From: SIG402 sp045639045
Lineage (GTDB): Bacteria; Bacillota; Clostridia; Christensenellales; Borkfalkiaceae
Direction: 5' to 3'
DNA length: 51,110 bases
NCBI GenBank assembly: GCA_045639045.1
Contig: JAZUCI010000131.1
Coordinates: 1 to 51,110, forward strand
Shown: piece by piece, positions 43,029 to 50,889 of the stretch
How positions within the stretch are numbered: the stretch's first letter is position 1
Layout of the letters: the number at the start of each line of letters is the position of its first letter
Translations under genes and position numbers: made by a program
The notes under the pieces: model-generated
What the model saw: the letters and a program-made list of their open reading frames with translations, nothing else
Told to the model about the DNA's origin: nothing
The model's database searches: none

Positions 43029-43281
43029 GGAGCGCCTCCTTTAGATAAGCGTACACTTCTTCGGGAATTTCTACACCGAAAATTTTATTTAAGAACTTTG
43101 CTTTTAGCATACGGTTTGCGCAAGAAGGTTCCTTGCATACATACGCGCCCCTGCCGTTCATTTTTCCCGTTTCGTCCACCTTCACTTCCCCTTCGGGGGT
43201 ACGGACGATGCGGATTAACTGTTGCTTGGGGTAGGAATTTCTGCAACAAACGCACGTTCTTAAGGGAATCTTTTTTTCCAT
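43021..43281 (-). CDS. rnpM: YlxR family protein (RnpM)
   Basis: An 86-residue RNA-binding protein of the YlxR/DUF448 fold, recently named RnpM for its effect on RNase P. Family marks: RTCVCCRNSY at the N-terminus with a Cys pair, and GRGAYVCKEPSCANRMLK. It lies between nusA (23-base gap) and ylxQ, the invariant Firmicutes order. Confidence 0.93.
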   Translation of the reverse strand: MEKKIPLRTCVCCRNSYPKQQLIRIVRTPEGEVKVDETGKMNGRGAYVCKEPSCANRMLKAKFLNKIFGVEIPEEVYAYLKEALLG

Positions 43282-43304
43282 ACTGAAAAATCCTTTCTCC
43301 GTTT

Positions 43305-44444
43305 TTAGATCTCCAAGTTACCTTCTGCTTCTTCCACGGGAACTTCAATATCCACGCCGTACTTTTCCAAATCCTTTTCGGCAAGTTCGGCTTCGTGTTC
43401 TAACATATAGCTTTCGCTTTTTACGTCAATCTTCCAACCCGTAAGGCGAGCGGCAAGACGCGCGTTTTGGCCGTTTCTGCCAATGGCAAGCGAAAGCACG
43501 TCGTCCGCTACTACTACGCGCGCCGCTTTTTGTTGTTCGGAAAGCATAATTACGCGTTGTACTTTTGCGGGGGAAAGGGCTTTTGCAATGAATTCCAAGG
43601 GATTTTCGTTCCAAAGGATGATATCGATTTTTTCACGGCCGAGTTCGGCAACTACCGCGTTTACACGCGCGCCCTTATTACCAACGCACGCGCCCACGGG
43701 ATCGATACGGGAATCTTCCGCGTAAATGGCGATTTTGGTTCTTTCGCCCGCTTCACGCGCAACGGCCTTTACTTCTACGTAGCCTTGGCGGATTTCGGGT
43801 ACTTCGTTTTCAAACAAACGCTTTACTAAACCTGCGCAAGAACGGGAAACCAAAACTTGCGCGTTTCTACCCATACTCTTTACGCGTTTTACGTATACCT
43901 TTAACTTATCGTTAACGCGATATTCTTCTCCGCGGGTTTGGTCTTGGGGAAGCATAACGCCTTCCATTTCGCCTTGCCCTAAATCCACGTAAACGTTGCC
44001 GTTTTCTACGCGGCGAACCAAGCAGGTCATCAGTTCGTCCTCTTTATCCGAGAAAGCGGAAAGGGTATTATCGCGTTCTGCTTCACGCAGTTTTTGCATA
44101 ATTACTTGCTTTGCGGTTTGCGCGGCGATACGGCCTACGTCCTTGGGAATAAATTCTTTGGTGATTACGTCCCCGATTTTGGCGTTGGGATTTTCTTCCT
44201 GCGCGTCCAAAATCCAGATTTCGTTTTCTTCATCCTCTACGTCTTCCACAACCGTTTTTACGCTGAAAAAGCGGATGCTGCCCTTTTCGGGATCCGTTTC
44301 CATTACGATTTTAGAAGCGATACCCGTTTGGCGCTTATAAGCGAAGCCTACTGCGTTTCTCAACGTTTCCAAAAACACTTCGCTGCTAATGCCTTTTTCG
44401 CGTTCTAAATCTTCCAGAGCGGCAAAAAATTCCTTGTTAATCAT
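43305..44444 (-). CDS. nusA: Transcription termination/antitermination factor NusA
   Basis: Binds RNA polymerase and controls pausing and termination. At 379 residues it is the short Gram-positive form: N-terminal domain (1-125), S1 (about 135-200), KH1 and KH2 (about 200-350) with DPVGACVGNKGARV and LAIGRNGQNARLAA motifs. There is no acidic AR repeat tail. AAAGGAGAAAGGAA precedes the ATG. It follows rimP by 26 bases. Confidence 0.97.
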   Translation of the reverse strand: MINKEFFAALEDLEREKGISSEVFLETLRNAVGFAYKRQTGIASKIVMETDPEKGSIRFFSVKTVVEDVEDEENEIWILDAQEENPNAKIGDVITKEFIPKDVGRIAAQTAKQVIMQKLREAERDNTLSAFSDKEDELMTCLVRRVENGNVYVDLGQGEMEGVMLPQDQTRGEEYRVNDKLKVYVKRVKSMGRNAQVLVSRSCAGLVKRLFENEVPEIRQGYVEVKAVAREAGERTKIAIYAEDSRIDPVGACVGNKGARVNAVVAELGREKIDIILWNENPLEFIAKALSPAKVQRVIMLSEQQKAARVVVADDVLSLAIGRNGQNARLAARLTGWKIDVKSESYMLEHEAELAEKDLEKYGVDIEVPVEEAEGNLEI

Positions 44445-44470
44445 TTCCTTTCTCCTTTCCCTTTTTGGGA

Positions 44471-44932
44471 TTAATCAAAGACGACGCCTTGATTGATTTT
44501 CGCTATTTTCGTTTTTTGTAAGCGGTAGGTTTTGCCGTTTTCTTCCACGGTAACCGTACCTTGATCGAAGGCGACCATAACGCCTTCAAAGTATTTCTTA
44601 CCCTGTTCGGGCGAATACAGTTTTACTTCAACCAACTTTCCCAAATTCCTTTCGTAGTCCCGTTCGGTTTTAAAGGGACGGTCTACCCCGGCGCTGGATA
44701 CGTTTAAGGTATAGGGCGCGCCGAAGGTGGGATCCAATTCGTCCAATGCGGGATCGACTGCGTTGTGGTACGCTTCGCAATCGTTTAAATCGATGCCCCC
44801 TTCCTTATCCAAAAAGATGGTTAAGGCGGGCTCCCTACCGTTTTTGAAAAGAACTTCCACCACTTCGAACCCAAAGGGTTCCGCAACGGTTTTTGCAAGC
44901 GTTTCTATTTCCGAAACGTCCTTCACTTTCAT
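44471..44932 (-). CDS. rimP: Ribosome maturation factor RimP
   Basis: A 153-residue factor for 30S assembly. The N-terminal domain carries FLDKEGGIDLNDCEAYHNAVDPALDE in pieces (LDKEGGIDLNDC), YTLNVSSAGVDRPFKTERDYERN-type region (SSAGVDRPF), and a C-terminal SH3-like domain follows. GGGGG lies seven bases before the ATG. It is the first gene of the rimP-nusA-infB operon, driven by a promoter in the end of the preceding gene and preceded by a strong hairpin. Confidence 0.94.
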   Translation of the reverse strand: MKVKDVSEIETLAKTVAEPFGFEVVEVLFKNGREPALTIFLDKEGGIDLNDCEAYHNAVDPALDELDPTFGAPYTLNVSSAGVDRPFKTERDYERNLGKLVEVKLYSPEQGKKYFEGVMVAFDQGTVTVEENGKTYRLQKTKIAKINQGVVFD

Positions 44933-44955
44933 ACATTTTCCCCCTTATAAAAGGA

Positions 44956-44981
44956 TTTGAGAGTGGCGAGCCACTCTCAAA
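44956..44981 (-). promoter_or_regulatory. Leader hairpin of the rimP-nusA-infB operon
   Basis: A perfect 11-bp stem (44956-44966 with 44971-44981) with a four-base CTCG loop, just upstream of the rimP ribosome site. The T run after it is poor (ATCCTTTT). It could end transcripts from the PolC-like gene or act as an attenuator or NusA-responsive element. Confidence 0.6.
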
Positions 44982-45009
44982 TAAAAGTCAATCTTATTCA
45001 AGTATATTC

Positions 45010-45038
45010 ATTATACACTATTTTTTTTCGTTTGGCAA
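45010..45038 (-). promoter_or_regulatory. Promoter of the rimP-nusA-infB operon
   Basis: Minus-strand TTGCCA (45033-45038), 17 bp, TATAAT (45010-45015). The -35 lies within the last codons of the PolC-like gene. Confidence 0.8.
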
Positions 45039-46562
45039 GCGTTTTTGCAACTTTATTAGCTCCAAAAACATTTCTGCGGTGGCTAATGCGTCGTAACAGG
45101 CGCGGTGATGCTGAAATTCAATGCCAAAATGCGCGCAAACGGTGTTTAATTTATGATTGGCAAGGTGCGGGAGTACCTCACGCGAAAAATCCAGGGTATC
45201 CATTACCGCGTTATCAAACACGTATTCGCAGTTTCTGCCGTGGAAGCGCATAAAACTCATATCAAAGGGCGCGTTGTGCGCAACCATAATCGCCCCTTCC
45301 ACGTACTTGTAAAAATCCCCTACCACTTCGCTAAATTTGGGCGCATCCGCAACCATTTCGTCCGTAATGCCCGTAAGTTCCACGATTTTTGCGGGAATGG
45401 GGCGTTCGGGATTGACGAAGGTGGAAAATAGATCGGTAATTTTGCCGTTTACGATACGCACCGCGCCGATTTCGGTAATCATGTCCGCCGTGGGGGTGGT
45501 ACCCGTGGTTTCCAAGTCGAACACCACGAAGGTTTTACCCGTTAAGCACTCGGGCAGTTTTTCTTCCACGTCGAACAGCGCCTTTTGGCGGGTGGAATGA
45601 AAACCCGTGGGGCGCACCAAACGGTATTCGGGCGCAGGCTGACGTTTTTCCTTTGCCATGGGCTTAAAATCGGGCGGGAAGGTACAGCGGTTTAATTTTT
45701 GGATGGTATAGCGAAGGCCTCCGCCACCGTTTTCGTACTTGCCCGAAGTGATGATGGCGTCCCCTTCCTTAATTTGGCGCACCTTTTCCACCGTTCCTTT
45801 TTTAGAAAAATAGAACGCGCGTAAGGGTTTTGCCACCGTGCGATCGGTATATTCAAACACGAAATAGGGCTTACCGTTTTTGGTTTCCTTTTCGCTAACC
45901 GAAAGCACCACGCCCGCGTGGATTACACCCTCCATTTCCATGAGCGCGTCCTCCATATAAAGGGCGGTTTGCACCATATTTTTATCGTCCACGGGAAACA
46001 CTTCGTTTACGTAAAAGGAACGCACGCGTACGGGCGCAACGCGGAAGTTTACCGTGTTGTTTTCGGCCAAGGGAACGAAGTTTTCTTCGGGCTTTTCCGC
46101 AACCGCGCTACCTTGAAAGGTGCCGCAAAAGGTACGGTTTAACAGCGCGTCCGCATTGGCGATTGCGTTGCTTTTATCCAGCAGTTTTTTTGCCGAAGGG
46201 GAAACCGAAACCACGTAACGTTTTACGGGGGTGGAGGTATCCGCCGTGATATCCTGCTTGCCAAGTTCAAAAGATACCGCGTTTTGGGTGGTTTTTAGAT
46301 AGTTATATACGGTATGTACCACCAAATCGTTATCCGCAACCCGTTTTTCCACGCCTACGGTAACGCCCAAAAACCCGTCGGGCACTACTTCGTTTACCGT
46401 GTGAAGGATGCGCTCTTGCAAATCTTCGCTTACGGTTTTTTCACAGAGAAAGGAAAAATGGACGCTTCTGCGCCTTTGGTCTATCACTACGTCCGCAAGT
46501 TTTAGCGTTTCTAACGCTTCGTCGCTTGCGCGTAAGGATTCTATCATTTGTTTGATATCCAT
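45018..46562 (-). CDS. PolC-like protein with OB and DEDDh exonuclease domains only
   Basis: A 514-residue protein in the place where Firmicutes encode the 1,400-residue replicative polymerase PolC. Residues 1 to about 210 match the PolC N-terminal domains, about 215-315 an OB-fold (EGVIHAGVVLSVSEKETKNG and GDAIITSGKY), and about 345-505 a DEDDh exonuclease of the PolC/epsilon type: D-E in DLETTG, Asp in HNAPFDMSF, and His/Asp in HRACYDALAT, all intact. The PHP domain that normally surrounds the exonuclease and the whole polymerase are absent. The stop is clean and the 85 bases beyond it hold only a promoter and leader, so this is not a frameshift. It may work as a proofreading subunit with a polymerase encoded elsewhere. 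Confidence 0.88.
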   Translation of the reverse strand: MDIKQMIESLRASDEALETLKLADVVIDQRRRSVHFSFLCEKTVSEDLQERILHTVNEVVPDGFLGVTVGVEKRVADNDLVVHTVYNYLKTTQNAVSFELGKQDITADTSTPVKRYVVSVSPSAKKLLDKSNAIANADALLNRTFCGTFQGSAVAEKPEENFVPLAENNTVNFRVAPVRVRSFYVNEVFPVDDKNMVQTALYMEDALMEMEGVIHAGVVLSVSEKETKNGKPYFVFEYTDRTVAKPLRAFYFSKKGTVEKVRQIKEGDAIITSGKYENGGGGLRYTIQKLNRCTFPPDFKPMAKEKRQPAPEYRLVRPTGFHSTRQKALFDVEEKLPECLTGKTFVVFDLETTGTTPTADMITEIGAVRIVNGKITDLFSTFVNPERPIPAKIVELTGITDEMVADAPKFSEVVGDFYKYVEGAIMVAHNAPFDMSFMRFHGRNCEYVFDNAVMDTLDFSREVLPHLANHKLNTVCAHFGIEFQHHRACYDALATAEMFLELIKLQKRLPNEKK

Positions 46563-46598
46563 ATTTTCCCCCTTTGCCCGTTTGGGCGGTTTCGTTTC

Positions 46599-47654
46599 CT
46601 ATTTGCCTTGTTTTTCACGTAAAACTTGGGCTAAAATTTCCATAAATTCGCTTTCCGCGCGTTCTAAAGGAACAGTTTTTAACACCTTTCCTTTTTGGAA
46701 AATCGCCGCGCCGCCTTTCGCGCCCGCGATGCCCAAATCCGCATCCCGCGATTCCCCAATGCCGTTCACCACGCAACCCATTACCGCAATTTTTACGGGA
46801 ACGGTGATATCTTGCGTAAGTTTTTCCACCTTTTCGGCTACCTCTACGGCGTTCCATAAACATCTACCGCAAGTGGGGCAAGCGATAACTTCCGCCATAT
46901 TGGGGTATAAACCTGCGGCGTTCAAAATCTTTTTCGCCGCGTACACTTCCCTAACGGGGTCTGCCGCAAGCGAAACGCGGATGGTATCCCCAATACCGCT
47001 TAATAACAGCGCGCCAATCCCCATACTGCTTTTTACCATACCCGTATCGTAGGTACCTGCTTCGGTTACACCCACGTGTAAGGGGTAGGAGGTGCGCTCC
47101 GCAACGTAGCGGTACGCTTGCACGGTTAAGGGAACGCTGGAAGCCTTTACCGAAATTACGATATTTTCCACCCCGTGTTTTTCAAGGAGAGAAACTTGCG
47201 CCAAAGCGCTTTCCCCCAAAGCTTTGGCGGTAGCGCCGTATTTTTCAAAATATTCCTTTTGAATACTGCCAAGGTTACTGCCCACGCGTACGGGGATTTG
47301 CCGTTCTTTCAGTAAGGCGGCCACTTCGCGAAGATTGCCTTCCCCACCGATATTGCCGGGGTTTAGGCGCACCTTATCAATGCCGTTTTCAATGGAAAGA
47401 AGGGCAAGTTTATGGTCGAACTGAATATCCGCAACCAAAGCGGCGTTCGTTTGCTTTTTGATTTCGGGAATAGCGAAAGCATCCGCTTCATCCGAAACGG
47501 CAAAGCGCGCGATAGTAGCGCCCGCGCGTTCCATAGCGCGGATTTGGTTTACCGTGGCGGTAACGTTTTCCGCTTTTACGCTGGTCATGGACTGAATCGC
47601 GATAGGCTCCCCCCCACCAATGGCAATCTTGCCGATTCGTACGCGTTTTTGCAT
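46599..47654 (-). CDS. ispG: 4-hydroxy-3-methylbut-2-enyl diphosphate synthase (flavodoxin)
   Basis: Iron-sulfur enzyme of the MEP isoprenoid pathway, 351 residues. The TIM barrel starts with the substrate region QSMTSVKAENVTATV, and the C-terminal Fe4S4 domain supplies Cys in ACPTCGRC and in VMGCVVNGIGES. GGGGGAAAGG precedes the ATG. It lies just after the nrdR terminator and 36 bases before the PolC-like gene; ispG next to polC is common in Firmicutes. Confidence 0.96.
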   Translation of the reverse strand: MQKRVRIGKIAIGGGEPIAIQSMTSVKAENVTATVNQIRAMERAGATIARFAVSDEADAFAIPEIKKQTNAALVADIQFDHKLALLSIENGIDKVRLNPGNIGGEGNLREVAALLKERQIPVRVGSNLGSIQKEYFEKYGATAKALGESALAQVSLLEKHGVENIVISVKASSVPLTVQAYRYVAERTSYPLHVGVTEAGTYDTGMVKSSMGIGALLLSGIGDTIRVSLAADPVREVYAAKKILNAAGLYPNMAEVIACPTCGRCLWNAVEVAEKVEKLTQDITVPVKIAVMGCVVNGIGESRDADLGIAGAKGGAAIFQKGKVLKTVPLERAESEFMEILAQVLREKQGK

Positions 47655-47680
47655 ACCTTTCCCCCTTTATTTTAACGAAA

Positions 47681-47699
47681 AAGCCGGGGTGCCCGGCTT
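47681..47699 (-). terminator. nrdR terminator
   Basis: An 8-bp stem AAGCCGGG/CCCGGCTT with three-base loop and a minus-strand TTTTT run, between nrdR and ispG. Confidence 0.85.
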
Positions 47700-47703
47700 A
47701 CGA

Positions 47704-48159
47704 TTAGTTTTTGGAAAGTAACGTTTCGATTTCCTTCATAAACGTGGAAATATCTTTGAACTGACGGTAAACGGAAGCGAAGCGGATATACGCAACTTCG
47801 TCCACTTCTTTTAGCCGCTCCATTACCATTTCGCCAATTTGCTTGCTGGTAATTTCCTGTTCCAAACTGTTGTAAATTTGCTTTTGGATATCTTCCACGA
47901 TTTGGTCGATTTTCACCATGGAAACGGGGCGTTTTTCGCAAGCGCGGATAATCCCGTTTTTCAGTTTTGCGGGATTGAAAGTTTGGCGGTTGCCACCGTT
48001 TTTTACCACCAAAATTTGCGTGGTTTCAATGGTTTCGTAGGTGGTGAATCTTCTACCGCAGCCGTTGCATTCCCTGCGACGGCGAATACTACTGCCTTCG
48101 TCTGCCGAGCGGGAGTCGATAACCTTGCTATCCGTGCAGCCACAATACATACATTTCAT
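47704..48159 (-). CDS. nrdR: Transcriptional repressor NrdR
   Basis: Zinc-ribbon/ATP-cone repressor of ribonucleotide reductase genes, 151 residues. The zinc ribbon uses C3, C6, C31 and C34 with RRRRECNGCGRRFTTYE between; the ATP-cone follows (about 45-140). It senses ATP/dATP and binds NrdR boxes upstream of nrd genes, none of which are in this window. It has an upstream TAAAAT -10 and an AGGGGAT ribosome site. Confidence 0.97.
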   Translation of the reverse strand: MKCMYCGCTDSKVIDSRSADEGSSIRRRRECNGCGRRFTTYETIETTQILVVKNGGNRQTFNPAKLKNGIIRACEKRPVSMVKIDQIVEDIQKQIYNSLEQEITSKQIGEMVMERLKEVDEVAYIRFASVYRQFKDISTFMKEIETLLSKN

Positions 48160-48317
48160 CTTTTTATCCCCTAACGTTTCTTTTTGCGGTGAGCAATCAC
48201 CCTTTCTATTTTAACATAAAACGGGATTTTTTGCACCTGTTTTTGCAAAAAAAATTCGTAAATTTCTATTTTTTCCGCTTCTTTACGCATACTTTACGTA
48301 AGTAAGGGGGAAAAATA

Positions 48318-48623
48318 GTGGTTTTTATTTACGTTTTGTTTGCTATTTACCTGTTGGCGGTAAATTTTTACGGCATTTTACTGATGTCCGCGCAAAAAAA
48401 GGCGCGTACCGAAGGGGCGGAAAAAAGCGTTTCGGACGCGCGTGTGTTCGTTGCGGCGTTCCTTGGGGGAACGCTGGGGGTATACCTTTATATGCTAATT
48501 AAAAAATGGCGGCTGACCAGTTTGCATTTGGTGGTATTTTTGCCCCTTGTTTTCGCGCTGAACGTATACCTTATATATATGGCGATTTCCTACCGATTCG
48601 GCTTTGCTATGCCCATGGTTTAA
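48318..48623 (+). CDS. Small membrane protein, DUF1294-like
   Basis: A 101-residue protein with three membrane helices (about 2-22, 44-62 and 70-90). The plan is similar to DUF1294 (a Lys/Ala-rich loop, then an FLGGTLGVYL helix and a K-K-W-R stretch), but the RIPE and HKT signatures are not kept, so membership is tentative. The start is GTG with AAGGGGG eight bases upstream. It is convergent with the HAD gene: the two stops overlap by four bases (48620-48623). Function unknown. Confidence 0.65.
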   Translation: MVFIYVLFAIYLLAVNFYGILLMSAQKKARTEGAEKSVSDARVFVAAFLGGTLGVYLYMLIKKWRLTSLHLVVFLPLVFALNVYLIYMAISYRFGFAMPMV

Positions 48624-49279
48624 ATGCGGGAAAGGATTTCTTTGGAAAGATCCTCGGCGGTATGAAACAGTTTGGTTGCGCCCGCGTTGATCAGTTCTTC
48701 GGGATCGCGAAAACCCCAAGTTACCGCGAACAATGCAAGATTGGCGTTTTTTGCGGTGAGCACGTCCACCTCGCTATCCCCAACGTAGGCGGCTTCGTCC
48801 GCGCTTGCGCCAAGCATTTTAAGGATTTCGTGCACCGCGGCGGGATGGGGCTTTTTAGGCACCCCTTCCCTTTGCCCGAACACAACCGAAAAAACGCGCG
48901 GGAAAAAGCGGTTTACGATATCTACGGTGGGGGCGTGCGCCTTGTTGGAAAGAACGGCAAGGGCTACGCCATTTTCTTCTAGAAAATGCAACAGTTCCAA
49001 AACGCCCGCGTAAGGCTTGGTGGCATCCAAAGAATGGTCTTTATAATATTCCGTAAAACAGGCGAAAACCCGCGCGAAATCTTCTTCCTTCGTTCCTTCG
49101 GGAAGGGCGCGGAGAACAAGGTTTTTCACCCCGTTTCCCACCATTTTTCTAACCTCCGCCAAAGTGCGAAGGGGCATTTTATTTTCGGCAAGCGCGTAAT
49201 TTACCGCATTCGTTAAATCCTGCAAAGTATCCGTAAGCGTTCCGTCCAAATCAAACAGAACGGCCTTTAATTTCTTCAT
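48620..49279 (-). CDS. HAD-family phosphatase (phosphoglycolate phosphatase-like)
   Basis: A 219-residue haloacid-dehalogenase enzyme. Motif I is FDLDGTLTDT near the start, motif II is in AVLSNKAHAP, Lys follows in the VPKKPHP segment, and motif III/IV is VGDSEVDVLTAKNA. The cap is helical (C1), typical of phosphoglycolate phosphatase and pyrophosphatase PpaX. The start is the ATG at 49277-49279; the ribosome site GGGTG lies just after a terminator hairpin of the upstream gene. Confidence 0.88.
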   Translation of the reverse strand: MKKLKAVLFDLDGTLTDTLQDLTNAVNYALAENKMPLRTLAEVRKMVGNGVKNLVLRALPEGTKEEDFARVFACFTEYYKDHSLDATKPYAGVLELLHFLEENGVALAVLSNKAHAPTVDIVNRFFPRVFSVVFGQREGVPKKPHPAAVHEILKMLGASADEAAYVGDSEVDVLTAKNANLALFAVTWGFRDPEELINAGATKLFHTAEDLSKEILSRI

Positions 49280-49292
49280 GTTTTCACCCAAA

Positions 49293-49318
49293 AAACAACC
49301 ACCGCACGGTGGTTGTTT
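49293..49318 (-). terminator. Terminator of the RluD-type gene
   Basis: A perfect 12-bp stem (49293-49304 with 49307-49318) with a two-base CA loop, then TTTTT on the minus strand. It lies only 14 bases before the HAD gene start, so the HAD gene needs read-through or a start inside. Confidence 0.85.
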
Positions 49319-49320
49319 CC

Positions 49321-50229
49321 TTATTTTAATTTATCGAGTACTTGCTGAAAATACTCGGGCAAAGGCGCGGAAAAACACATTTCTTTGCCCGTTACGGGGT
49401 GTTGAAAGGTGATTTCATACGCGTGCAACAATTGCCCTTCCAAATGGAATTTTTGCTTTGCAAAGCCGTATTCGGGATCACCCACCACGGGATGCCCCAA
49501 ATGTTTGGCGTGTACGCGAATTTGGTGCGTACGCCCCGTTTGCAAGGAGAATTCGCAAAGGGTGTAGTTTTCGTACGTTTTTACCACGCGGTAATCGGTA
49601 ATCGCTTGCTTCCCCGTGGAAAAGGATACGGCGTATTTGGTGCGATTTTTGTTATCCCGCGTAAGGTAGGTTTCTATTCTACCCGAAGGGGTTTTTACTT
49701 TCCCTTCCAAAAGCGCAAGGTATTTACGCTTGCACGTTTTCTTTTCAATTTGTTTGGATAGATGCACGTGCGCGCTATCGTTTTTCGCAACGAGAAGCAC
49801 GCCCGAAGTATTTTTATCAATGCGATGCACGATGCCCGGGCGCAGTTTTCCCCCTACCCCGCTTAACTTATCCAAGTGAAATAAAAGGGCGTTGACAAGC
49901 GTTTCATTCCCCGTTCCGTTGCCTGCGTGCACGGTTAAACCTTGCGGCTTGTTGATTACCGCAAGATCGTCGTCCTGATAAATCACCGAAAGGGGGATGT
50001 TTAAGGGGGTGGCTTCTACGGGCGTAGGATCGGGCAAGGTAAAGGATACGGAATCCCCCGCTTTTAGGGTATATCCCGCCTTAACCACCGCGCCGTTTAC
50101 CCTGACGTTGCCGTTATCCGTTTCCTTTTTTAAGCGGGAACGGGTAAGCGTGGGCACGCTATTCGCCAGAAACACGTCCAGCCGAAGACCATAATCCTTC
50201 GGCTGGACGGTAAAAGTTTGCGCTTCCAT
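49321..50229 (-). CDS. rluD: RluA/RluD-family 23S rRNA pseudouridine synthase
   Basis: A 302-residue enzyme isomerising uridines in rRNA (RluD acts on 1911/1915/1917). An S4 domain (about 10-75) precedes the catalytic core, with the catalytic Asp in GIVHRIDKNTSGVLLVAK and later QTGRTHQIRVH. I start it at the ATG at 50227-50229, which matches family N-termini; an earlier in-frame GTG at 50274 would overlap lspA by 26 bases and has no ribosome site. lspA-rluD is a common Firmicutes pair. The exact specificity is inferred. Confidence 0.93.
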   Translation of the reverse strand: MEAQTFTVQPKDYGLRLDVFLANSVPTLTRSRLKKETDNGNVRVNGAVVKAGYTLKAGDSVSFTLPDPTPVEATPLNIPLSVIYQDDDLAVINKPQGLTVHAGNGTGNETLVNALLFHLDKLSGVGGKLRPGIVHRIDKNTSGVLLVAKNDSAHVHLSKQIEKKTCKRKYLALLEGKVKTPSGRIETYLTRDNKNRTKYAVSFSTGKQAITDYRVVKTYENYTLCEFSLQTGRTHQIRVHAKHLGHPVVGDPEYGFAKQKFHLEGQLLHAYEITFQHPVTGKEMCFSAPLPEYFQQVLDKLK

Positions 50230-50248
50230 AAAAGGAAAAGTTAACCCG

Positions 50249-50821
50249 TTATTCTTGTTCTGCAGGCGCTTCACTTTCAGCGGGCGCTTCTACGGCAGTT
50301 TCTTCCGCCTTCTTCTTTTTGAAGTTGAAAACGGGATCTTTGCCAAGGAACAATAAATATAGGCAGATGATAATTACGCCTGCGGTAATTGCGATATCCG
50401 CAACGTTGATGTTAGCGAAGAATTGAATGTTCATGAAGTCGCGAACGCCACCGGCAAACCCGTCTAAACCGTAGAACTTATCACCCAACATTTGGTACAT
50501 AAGGGTGCAAAGGCGATCGATTAAGTTACCCGCAGTACCGCCGGCAAGAACCATTAAACCGCTGGAAAGCAATTTGGATTTGGTTTTGGTAAGAGCAACG
50601 AAGCAAACCACGATAGCGATGATGGAAATCAACGAGAAGAGCGCGATGCCCCAAGATTGACTGCCGAACAAACCGAAAGCAGCGCCGCTGTTTTGGGTAT
50701 ATTCTAACGAAAGCAATCCGTCGATGATAACGAATTGCACGTCTGCCGCAGCAACGATGATTTTCGTGATTTGGTCTACTGCAACGATTGCAAAGAACAA
50801 AATGATGGGTAAAATAGCCAT
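50249..50821 (-). CDS. lspA: Lipoprotein signal peptidase (signal peptidase II)
   Basis: Membrane aspartyl protease that cleaves lipid-modified prolipoproteins, such as the one at 6803-7393. Four membrane helices and the catalytic Asp pair D102 (GNLIDR) and D142 (NVADIA) are present; NSGAAFG near 44-50 is the other family motif. At 190 residues it is longer than usual because of an acidic Ala/Glu/Pro-rich C-terminal tail (about 168-190). GAAGGAG precedes the ATG. Confidence 0.96.
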   Translation of the reverse strand: MAILPIILFFAIVAVDQITKIIVAAADVQFVIIDGLLSLEYTQNSGAAFGLFGSQSWGIALFSLISIIAIVVCFVALTKTKSKLLSSGLMVLAGGTAGNLIDRLCTLMYQMLGDKFYGLDGFAGGVRDFMNIQFFANINVADIAITAGVIIICLYLLFLGKDPVFNFKKKKAEETAVEAPAESEAPAEQE

Positions 50822-50889
50822 AATAGTATCTCCTTCCTATTTTTGTTAAATTTATTTCTCAACGGGTTTTCCCGTTAACGACGTTTTGA

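Noticed and set aside
50861..50876. AACGGG/CCCGTT hairpin between pncB and lspA as a terminator
   Set aside because: The stem is only six pairs and is followed on the minus strand by GAGAAATAAA and not a T run.
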